From: Halobacteriovoraceae bacterium
GTDB lineage: Bacteria > Bdellovibrionota > Bacteriovoracia > Bacteriovoracales > Bacteriovoracaceae
Assembly: GCA_018663815.1 (NCBI GenBank)
Contig: JABJPQ010000398.1
Span: 1-6,263, forward strand
Direction: 5' to 3'
Length of the DNA: 6,263 bases
This document shows positions 1 through 5,636 of the stretch, one piece after another. How positions within the stretch are numbered: the first letter of the stretch is position 1; every line of letters starts with the position of its first letter. The notes beneath the pieces were generated by a model. It made no database searches. It was not told where the DNA came from and saw only the letters and a list, made by a program, of their open reading frames with translations. The translations under genes were made by a program, and so were the position numbers.

Positions 1-1224
1 CCTTTAGAGTTAAAAAATGAATTGGCCTATGATATGATAGGCAAACCAATCGATTGGTCTGTCGGTTATAATCGAATAATAATTGGTGTTAAAAAACCTA
101 CCTTATCACAATCTGAATATAAAATTGAGCTCAAGAAACATATTGAACTAGCTCAAAAAAAGATGGAACCTTTGGGCTTAAAGGGTTACATCGTTATCGC
201 AAATGATCAGTATGAGGTAGCTTTCTTAAGCTGGGAATCTAAGTCAGCCTTTGAGCGCGCTTTAGAAAATCAAAATGGTATAGATGTATTTGTTGATGCT
301 GAAAGAATAATGGATATCTTAATGAATCAAGAAGCTCCTCAATTGAAAGGTGTCGATGGAGCAAGTGAGAACTCTACTTATAATTTCTCGCCACCAAAAA
401 ATAAAATAAAGTTAACAACATTTAATATCATCTGGTATGGGCTTGGTGGTAGCATGAAAGCAGACCTGTCTGATGAGTTTCGTGATTCATGGTTAAAGGA
501 ATTTATTCAATCTGAGTATGCAGACCAAGATGTCATTTTATTTCAAGAAATTGTAGATAAGGATCGATTTATTAATCAAGTCATGGCCGGTTTCATGAAG
601 TGTAAAAGTTATGATCATGATTATGAGCTTCATCAGCATGTGGTAATTTGTTATAAACCAAAATATAATTTCGAAACATTAAAGTTACAAGGTGAGTTTA
701 CTTTCCCGTTAGAGAATACAATTTCTGGGAAATCGCGTCCTGCTGTTCACGGAGTATTAAAAGATTCAAAGAATAATAAACTTTTATATTTACTAGGTGT
801 TCATTTAAAAGCTTTTCCACAAGAAACGGATATTCGATTAAGTCAAAGTCAATCTATTGCCAATCAATTAAAAAATAACTCAGAAGGTTTACCGGTCGTA
901 GTTTTTGGAGACTTTAACACACATATTAAAAAACTAACTGAAAGACAAAACGATGATTGGGTAGAGATTAATCAATTATTTAAAGACAATTTAGTTGAGC
1001 TAAAGCATGTGAATAATAAAAATGAGTTCACATTTCGTGAGTCACATAGGGGCTTTCATTTAGACCACTTTTGGATTTCAAATAATACTTTTGCCAGAAG
1101 TGGAGCAAAAGTTTGGAAGGCATGTAATCTACGAGACCGTGAAGCAAGAAGATTTAATGTCCTTAGCTTTTATAATAGATTTATTTCAGATCACTGTCCG
1201 GTCAGCATAGATTTGGAATTCTAA
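1..1224 (+). CDS. Endonuclease/exonuclease/phosphatase (EEP, DNase I-like) family protein, 5' end missing
   Basis: The C-terminal part is a metal-dependent phosphodiesterase of the EEP fold, the family of DNase I, exonuclease III and sphingomyelinases. The frame is open from base 1 (visible residues begin PLELKNELAY), so the TTG at 22 is not a credible start and the gene begins left of the window; 407 residues are visible. Numbering from base 1, the EEP domain spans about 136-407 and has the full motif set: TFN (N142), the metal-binding Glu of LFQE (E183), GVH (H268), GDFN (D304, N306), LDH (D355, H356) and the terminal SDH (D397, H398). The catalytic core therefore looks intact. Residues 1-125 are a separate region I do not recognise, with an alternating strand and helix pattern. 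The substrate (DNA, RNA, lipid or other phosphodiester) cannot be told from the motifs. It ends 118 bases before iorA, with no evident functional link. Confidence 0.9.
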   Translation, partial: PLELKNELAYDMIGKPIDWSVGYNRIIIGVKKPTLSQSEYKIELKKHIELAQKKMEPLGLKGYIVIANDQYEVAFLSWESKSAFERALENQNGIDVFVDAERIMDILMNQEAPQLKGVDGASENSTYNFSPPKNKIKLTTFNIIWYGLGGSMKADLSDEFRDSWLKEFIQSEYADQDVILFQEIVDKDRFINQVMAGFMKCKSYDHDYELHQHVVICYKPKYNFETLKLQGEFTFPLENTISGKSRPAVHGVLKDSKNNKLLYLLGVHLKAFPQETDIRLSQSQSIANQLKNNSEGLPVVVFGDFNTHIKKLTERQNDDWVEINQLFKDNLVELKHVNNKNEFTFRESHRGFHLDHFWISNNTFARSGAKVWKACNLRDREARRFNVLSFYNRFISDHCPVSIDLEF

Positions 1225-1240
1225 TGTACAGGACACTTTC

Positions 1241-1264
1241 ATAATGACTTTTTTTTAGCATTAT
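1241..1264. repeat. Small AT-rich inverted repeat enclosing a T-run, after the EEP gene
   Basis: ATAATG (1241-1246) is mirrored by CATTAT (1259-1264) around a 12-base loop that contains eight consecutive T (1249-1256). The stem is only six pairs with a single G-C pair, and the T-run lies in the loop rather than after the stem. It is therefore a poor match to an intrinsic terminator, although it is the only such structure between the EEP gene and iorA. Confidence 0.25.
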
Positions 1265-1282
1265 TAAGTCTTACCTGTAACT

Positions 1283-1288
1283 GGAGGT
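1283..1288 (+). promoter_or_regulatory. Orphan Shine-Dalgarno-like motif GGAGGT
   Basis: GGAGGT is a near-perfect anti-16S complement, but no ATG, GTG or TTG follows at a workable distance. In the iorA frame the codons 5-10 bases downstream are not start codons (AGG, ATC, TCC). The accepted iorA ATG is 54 bases further on. It may be chance, the remnant of an older start, or part of another signal. Confidence 0.25.
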
Positions 1289-1304
1289 ATTAGGATCTCC
1301 TTAT

Positions 1305-1333
1305 TTGGCAATTCAAACATTATCAACTATCGT
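1305..1333 (+). promoter_or_regulatory. Candidate sigma-70-type promoter of iorAB
   Basis: TTGGCA (1305-1310, five of six to the -35 consensus) is followed after 17 bases by TATCGT (1328-1333, four of six to the -10 consensus). Transcription would begin near 1340, only two or three bases before the iorA ATG at 1343. That would agree with the lack of a ribosome-binding site directly upstream of iorA. In AT-rich DNA such matches also occur by chance. Confidence 0.35.
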
Positions 1334-1342
1334 TTATGTTAT

Positions 1343-1795
1343 ATGAAAAAGCTAAATATAAACGACGAAATAATGCCAGTTCAAGCCGACAATGGAACTC
1401 CATTACTTTGGGTTTTGCGAGATGAACTAAATAAAAAAGGCACAAAATTTGGTTGTGGTAAAGGATTATGCGGATCATGCACCGTCTTAGTTGATGGAGT
1501 GGCCACTAGATCTTGTGTCACTCCAATTGAAACTCTAATTGATAAAAAAATAACTACGATTGAAGGCTTGTCTGTAAATGGAGACCATCCATTACAAAAA
1601 GCGTGGAAAGATGAAAATGTTCCTCAGTGTGGATATTGCCAACCAGGTCAAATTATGAATGCGCTTGGTTTGTTAAAACTTATCCCAAAGCCCTCTAAAG
1701 AAGATATACGTAATCATATGGCTGGAAATATTTGTCGTTGTGGAACTTACCAGCGTATTGAAAAGGCTATTCTCATCGCGAGTAAATACTTGTGA
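1343..1795 (+). CDS. iorA: IorA-type [2Fe-2S] subunit of a xanthine oxidase family oxidoreductase
   Basis: This is the small iron-sulfur subunit that passes electrons from the molybdenum site in its partner IorB to an acceptor. The 150 residues match the usual length of isoquinoline 1-oxidoreductase alpha subunits. An N-terminal plant-ferredoxin-like domain (about 3-72) carries C38, C43, C46 and C58 in the pattern CGKGLCGSC...C. A C-terminal helical [2Fe-2S] domain carries C96 and C99 (QCGYCQPGQ) and C131 and C133 (NICRCGTY). All eight cluster ligands are present. The frame stays open upstream to a TAA at 1265-1267, but ATG 1343 is the first usual start codon that fits the family N-terminus; no Shine-Dalgarno sequence precedes it. 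The stop overlaps the iorB start by four bases. It has no export signal, so it probably travels to the periplasm folded with IorB. The natural substrate (isoquinoline, another N-heterocycle or an aldehyde) cannot be told from sequence. Confidence 0.93.
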   Translation: MKKLNINDEIMPVQADNGTPLLWVLRDELNKKGTKFGCGKGLCGSCTVLVDGVATRSCVTPIETLIDKKITTIEGLSVNGDHPLQKAWKDENVPQCGYCQPGQIMNALGLLKLIPKPSKEDIRNHMAGNICRCGTYQRIEKAILIASKYL

Positions 1796-3972
1796 AAAGA
1801 AGAACGCTGATTAAACTAGCTCTTGGAGCATCCGCTACAGGGTTATTGTTAAGTGTAGCCTATGATAAACGCTTTACCATTATTCAAAAAGTATCCAATT
1901 ATATTGATAATAAAGATTTTGATCCCAATGCGTTTATTTTTATTCAGTCTGATGGCGCGATCAAAATAATTTGTCACCGCTCTGAAATGGGACAAGGAGC
2001 TCGAACTGCTATTCCTATGTTAATGGTTGAAGAATTGGATGTTACTTGGGAGCAAGTTCAAGTTGTGCAAGGTTTAGGAGATGCTAAATATGGAAGTCAA
2101 AATACAGATGGCTCTAAAAGTATTCGAGACTTTTACCTTCCTTTAAGAAAAGCAGCTGCTAGTGCCAGAGAGATGTTAGTAAGTGCGGCAGCACTCATTT
2201 GGGACGTACCTGATAAAGAATGTGATACTTTAGATGGCTTTGTTTTGCATAAAAAAACAAACCGTCAATTGGCCTATGGCGATTTGGTGTCTAAAGCTCG
2301 CCAAATACCAGTACCTAAGTTTCCAACTCTTAAAACTCCATCAGAGTTTAAGGTTATAGGAAAGCCTAAAGCAGGTGTGGATATAGCTGCTATTGTTAAA
2401 GGAGAAGCACAGTTTGGAATTGATGTAACGATACCTCAAATGCTCATCGCTAGTTTACTTAGAGCTCCGGTTCCAGGTGCAAAAATTAAAAGTATATTTA
2501 AAGAGGATGCCTTAAGTACTCCGGGAGTTGTTCAAGTCATTGAACTAGAAGAACAAGGAAGAAGTGTAAACGCGAGTGCTTCAGTGGCCGTTGTTGCCAC
2601 AAACACTTGGGCCGCATTTTCTGGTAGAGCAAAATTAAAAGTTGAATGGGATTTTTTAGATCTCAAACGTGATCATAGTTCAAAATATCGAAATAAACTG
2701 GAACAAGAGCTCAATGGAAGTCAAAAGGCTCATCGAAGTGAAGGAAATATAAACCGAGGAAAGAAAAAATCATCTAAGGTCATTGAAGCAAGCTATCATA
2801 CTCCTTACCTTGTCCATGCTCCTATGGAGCCCTTAGTGAGCACAGCTTATGTTAAAGAGGGCAGTTGTGAAGTCTGGGCCCCATGCCAAGATCCTCAAAG
2901 AGCGATGAAATTAATTGCAAAACTACTTGATATTAAAATTAAGGATATTAAATTTAACGTTACTTTTTTGGGGGGAGGATTTGGCCGTAAGTCTCAACCT
3001 GATTTTGTACTAGAATCAGTTTTATTATCAAAAAAATTAAAAAAGCCGATTAAAATTCAGTGGAGCCGAGAAGATGAAATTAAACATGGCTTTTATCACT
3101 CGGAGAGCTTGCAAAAACTACAGGCCGGTGTTGATGAGACTGGTTATCCTATAACGTGGCATCATAAAGCAGTTTTTCCAACTATCTTATCCGTTTTTAT
3201 GTCTGGAGCAACGACACCTGCAGATTGGGAATCGGGGATGGGGGCCACTAATATGCCCTATCGAATTGAAAATATATTATGTGAAGTTGGATCTATTAGC
3301 AGCTCTGTACGTATTGGATGGATGAGAAGTGTTTGTAATGTATGGCATGCATTTGCAGTTAATAGTTTTGTGGATGAGCTGGCACTCAATGCAACAACAG
3401 ACCCCATCGCTTTTCGTCTACGTCTGCTAGGCTCAGCAAAAGTTTTAGACCCAAATGATAATTTTCCACAAGATACTGGCCGATTGATTAAGGTCATTGA
3501 ACGCACGAGAGATGAATTTGGCTGGGAAAACGCTTTAGCTATAGGTTATGGAAAAGGCTTTGCAAGTCATTATAGCTTTAAGAGCTATGTAGCGATTGCT
3601 ATAGAAGTTAATGTAGCAGAGGGTGAAATTTCAATTAAAAAAGTTGTGTGCACAATAGATTGTGGAATCGCGGTTAATCCAGACAGTGTTCGGGCCCAAA
3701 TGGAAGGTGCTATTGTTTTTGGATTATCAGCTGCTTTATACGGTAAGATAACTTTAAGAAAAGGAATTGTTAAACAAGGTAATTTTGATAATTATCCCGT
3801 TTTAAGAATGGATGAAATGCCTAAAGTCCAAGTACATATTATAAATGGAAATATCAATGTACCAACAGGAGTTGGTGAACCCGGAGTTCCACCTGTCGCT
3901 CCAGCATTGGCCAGTGCAATTTATTTTGCCACTGGGAAAAGACTTAGAGATCTACCTCTGAGGTTGAGTTAG
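1792..3972 (+). CDS. iorB: IorB-type molybdopterin-binding catalytic subunit, Tat-exported
   Basis: This is the large catalytic subunit of a xanthine oxidase family hydroxylase, which oxidises its substrate with water-derived oxygen at a molybdenum-pterin site. The GTG start at 1792 sits in a GTGA overlap with the iorA stop, indicating translational coupling. The N-terminus reads KRRTLIK then a hydrophobic stretch (about 9-23), a twin-arginine signal or anchor, so the enzyme is probably periplasmic. Visible family motifs in order are SEMGQG (64-69), an a/b hammerhead domain (about 187-275), HAPMEP (342-347), the cofactor loop GGGFGRK (394-400), the segment around RSVCNVWHAF, and GVGEPG near the end with the expected catalytic base E696. 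At 726 residues it is close to usual length, and nothing essential looks lost. No cytochrome subunit or XdhC-like maturation gene is in the window. Its last 21 bases overlap the opposing nucleotidyltransferase gene. The substrate is unknown; the ior name reflects family resemblance only. Confidence 0.93.
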   Translation: MKRRTLIKLALGASATGLLLSVAYDKRFTIIQKVSNYIDNKDFDPNAFIFIQSDGAIKIICHRSEMGQGARTAIPMLMVEELDVTWEQVQVVQGLGDAKYGSQNTDGSKSIRDFYLPLRKAAASAREMLVSAAALIWDVPDKECDTLDGFVLHKKTNRQLAYGDLVSKARQIPVPKFPTLKTPSEFKVIGKPKAGVDIAAIVKGEAQFGIDVTIPQMLIASLLRAPVPGAKIKSIFKEDALSTPGVVQVIELEEQGRSVNASASVAVVATNTWAAFSGRAKLKVEWDFLDLKRDHSSKYRNKLEQELNGSQKAHRSEGNINRGKKKSSKVIEASYHTPYLVHAPMEPLVSTAYVKEGSCEVWAPCQDPQRAMKLIAKLLDIKIKDIKFNVTFLGGGFGRKSQPDFVLESVLLSKKLKKPIKIQWSREDEIKHGFYHSESLQKLQAGVDETGYPITWHHKAVFPTILSVFMSGATTPADWESGMGATNMPYRIENILCEVGSISSSVRIGWMRSVCNVWHAFAVNSFVDELALNATTDPIAFRLRLLGSAKVLDPNDNFPQDTGRLIKVIERTRDEFGWENALAIGYGKGFASHYSFKSYVAIAIEVNVAEGEISIKKVVCTIDCGIAVNPDSVRAQMEGAIVFGLSAALYGKITLRKGIVKQGNFDNYPVLRMDEMPKVQVHIINGNINVPTGVGEPGVPPVAPALASAIYFATGKRLRDLPLRLS

Positions 3973-4611
3973 TTTTAAAAAATCTTCCCATGCTTTTTTA
4001 TCATTAAGATTAAACAAAATATTATTATCATCTATGTGAATGCGTGTTTGAGATTCAAGTTTATCAATTTGGTAGTCTAGTCGTGCATCCTCTGATTCAG
4101 TTGGGATTAAAGAGAGTTTTTTTAGGAATAGGTTATTTAAATATACTGGATGGCCTCCCTTATTTTCAAAGATGGGAATGTTGGCCATCGGCTTACTCGT
4201 TGAGGTCTTAGGGCATAATTGTAGCCATGTTTTTTTACTTGGGCATGGAACATCTATAGGCAATAAAAATGCTCCTGTTGATTGATTTAGGGCAAGTACA
4301 GGTGAAATAGCTTCTTGTAGCGAAGAAAAAGAACCTCGCTCTGGAGCTTTATTTATGAGCGTTTTAACTTCTAAGTTTTCATGTATGTACCAAGAGTTTA
4401 AGCTTTGGTTCAACCAGGGTATTTGTTGTAAAAATGATTCATTATGATAACCCAAAACTAATATAATTCTCTTAAAACCATTTGCTTTTATCCAGTTAAA
4501 CTGTTGCTCAATCCATAGCTGACCATGGTATTTTAAAAGTCCTTTTGGTTGTCCCATGCGAGAGGACTTTCCTGCGGCTAAGATTATAACTGGTGTGTAT
4601 GTAAGCTCCAT
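3952..4611 (-). CDS. MocA/MobA-like nucleotidyltransferase (probable molybdenum cofactor cytidylyltransferase)
   Basis: A 219-residue cytoplasmic nucleotidyltransferase of the GT-A-like fold. The signature LAAGKSSRMGQPKGLL (residues 11-26) is the nucleotide-binding loop, with R18 and K23 as the usual phosphate contacts. GSFSSL (93-98), the metal-binding Asp in LPIDVP (D120), GGHPVYL (152-158) and NLND near the C-terminus (201-204) follow in the order seen in MocA. MocA attaches CMP to molybdopterin, giving the cytosine dinucleotide cofactor used by many xanthine oxidase family enzymes. Its position beside iorAB supports that role, but MobA (GMP transfer) or another sugar-phosphate-type transferase cannot be excluded. 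The ATG at 4609-4611 starts just before the signature as expected; only a weak AGGT lies well upstream of it. It is convergent with iorB and overlaps it by 21 bases, so it is transcribed separately, and the two transcripts are complementary at their ends. Confidence 0.85.
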   Translation of the reverse strand: MELTYTPVIILAAGKSSRMGQPKGLLKYHGQLWIEQQFNWIKANGFKRIILVLGYHNESFLQQIPWLNQSLNSWYIHENLEVKTLINKAPERGSFSSLQEAISPVLALNQSTGAFLLPIDVPCPSKKTWLQLCPKTSTSKPMANIPIFENKGGHPVYLNNLFLKKLSLIPTESEDARLDYQIDKLESQTRIHIDDNNILFNLNDKKAWEDFLKLTQPQR

Positions 4612-4658
4612 ATAAATAAATAATACCTGAGATCATAATCCCTAGCTAGCCTAGAAAT

Positions 4659-4688
4659 ACTATATACTTAGCTTTTCATACTAGACAA
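4659..4688 (-). promoter_or_regulatory. Candidate promoter of the MocA-like gene
   Basis: Read on the minus strand, TTGTCT (4688-4683, four of six to -35) is followed after 18 bases by TATAGT (4664-4659, five of six to -10). This leaves a leader of about 40 bases before the ATG at 4611. The match is modest in a very AT-rich 121-base divergent spacer. Confidence 0.3.
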
Positions 4689-4721
4689 ATAAGCTTTTTG
4701 ACGATACATGTTACATAATTT

Positions 4722-4727
4722 AAGGGG
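4722..4727 (+). promoter_or_regulatory. Ribosome-binding site of the RRM gene
   Basis: AAGGGG lies five bases before the ATG at 4733 and fixes that start. It is the best-placed Shine-Dalgarno sequence in the window. I see no convincing promoter upstream; the closest is TAGACA (4682-4687) with a poor -10, TACATG (4705-4710), 17 bases later. Confidence 0.65.
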
Positions 4728-4732
4728 TAAAA

Positions 4733-5173
4733 ATGAGCTTTAATACCAATAACGACTATCTAGATACTAAAATAGGTCAATTTAACAAAGATCCTTCCGT
4801 GGCCACAATTTATATTGGAAATCTTGTTTATGATTTCACAGAAATTGAGATAAAGGACTTATTCGAAGAGTTTGGATATGTTAATTATGTAAAAATTGTA
4901 AAGGATAGCAAAACTCACCAAAGTACTGGTATTGGTTTCGTGCAAATGGCCCATCAAAGTCATGCACGACAAGCGATACGAGAACTAGATGGATCCAGTA
5001 TAGATGATCGAAAAATTAAAGTCAGTATTGCCAAGGAACAAGATCAAAGCAGAACTGACGCTAAGGCAGCTAAGAAGAGAAGAAAGCCTTACAAAGCTTA
5101 TGTGGCAAAAGCCGAGAGAGCTGTTCTTCCATGCGAGGTATCACCTCCTAAACAACAATCTTCCCATGAATAA
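4733..5173 (+). CDS. Small RNA-binding protein with one RNA recognition motif
   Basis: A 146-residue protein with a single RRM at about residues 25-101, which binds single-stranded RNA in other bacteria and in eukaryotes. RNP2 is IYIGNL (26-31) and RNP1 is TGIGFVQM (65-72). The aromatic positions Y27 and F69 are kept, but the first RNP1 aromatic is I67 and the usual leading Lys or Arg is T65, so RNA contacts may differ from the consensus. A 24-residue polar leader precedes the domain. The C-terminal tail is highly basic (KKRRK at 114-118) and then Pro/Gln/Ser-rich, probably disordered and able to strengthen RNA binding. The start is fixed by a good Shine-Dalgarno site. The gene end overlaps the YehS-like gene by eight bases, so the two are probably one transcript. 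Bacterial RRM proteins of this kind are often tied to cold or stress responses; that link is inference here. Confidence 0.9.
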   Translation: MSFNTNNDYLDTKIGQFNKDPSVATIYIGNLVYDFTEIEIKDLFEEFGYVNYVKIVKDSKTHQSTGIGFVQMAHQSHARQAIRELDGSSIDDRKIKVSIAKEQDQSRTDAKAAKKRRKPYKAYVAKAERAVLPCEVSPPKQQSSHE

Positions 5174-5630
5174 TCTTGTCTTACGCAGAATTCGTTATAT
5201 TTTAGATTTTTGTGACAAGCAGATGATGGAAATATTTATGCTTGCAAACTTAGATGTAACACGTGAGCAGTTGAGTCAGTGGTTAAAAAAAGAGGATGAT
5301 CCTGATTATAAAATTTGTAGGGATCACGAGTTAGCCCACTTTTTAAATGGCCTAATTAGTTTTAAACGTGGCCAAAGAGAGGGAGATCAACCTCAATCTG
5401 AGAAAAAATTAACCAATAATATCATCTTTCGAAAATTAATAATTGCATTTAGCCTTAAGTCTGAAGATGTGATTGTCATTTTACAAAATGCAGATTTGCG
5501 GGTGAGTAAACATGAGTTAAGTGCCTTTTTTAGGAAGCCGACCCATAAAAACTATCGTGATTGTAAAGATCAGATTTTGCGTAATTTTCTTACGGGGTTA
5601 CAAATGAGAATAAGAAGTAATGATGCTTAG
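5166..5630 (+). CDS. yehS: YehS family protein (DUF1456, two tandem repeats)
   Basis: A 154-residue protein, nearly the same length as Escherichia coli YehS (about 156), with recognisable similarity throughout; its function is unknown. The ATG at 5166 (MNNLVLRRIRYIL) matches the family N-terminus. The frame stays open further upstream to about 5004, but that stretch lies inside the RRM gene and has no resemblance to the family, so I exclude it. The protein is an internal duplication: residues 7-63 align without gaps to 89-145, with about 17 identities, including the endings CRDHELAHFLNGL and CKDQILRNFLTGL. It has no signal peptide or membrane segment, so it is probably cytoplasmic. No Shine-Dalgarno sequence precedes the start, and the eight-base overlap suggests translation is coupled to the RRM gene. 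It ends six bases from the opposing ycaO stop. Confidence 0.9.
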   Translation: MNNLVLRRIRYILDFCDKQMMEIFMLANLDVTREQLSQWLKKEDDPDYKICRDHELAHFLNGLISFKRGQREGDQPQSEKKLTNNIIFRKLIIAFSLKSEDVIVILQNADLRVSKHELSAFFRKPTHKNYRDCKDQILRNFLTGLQMRIRSNDA

Positions 5631-5636
5631 GCAATA

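Noticed and set aside
22..24. TTG as start of the EEP gene
   Set aside because: The frame is open to base 1 with no stop, there is no ribosome-binding site in the few bases before it, and the protein clearly continues to the left.
20..2280. A 12-base repeat, AATTGGCCTATG, at 20-31 and 2269-2280
   Set aside because: One shared 12-mer is about what chance gives in a window of this size, and the flanks diverge immediately.
3258..3506. Minus-strand open frame of 82 codons inside iorB
   Set aside because: It lies wholly within the conserved molybdopterin-binding subunit, has no recognisable domain and no ribosome-binding site; it is a shadow of the real gene.
4642..4649. CTAGCTAG palindrome in the divergent spacer as an operator
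   Set aside because: It is a short self-complementary AT-rich motif with no second copy or recognised regulator site.
5004..5165. Upstream extension of the YehS-like frame within the RRM gene
   Set aside because: The extra 54 residues are an out-of-frame reading of the RRM C-terminus, and the family N-terminus begins exactly at the ATG at 5166.
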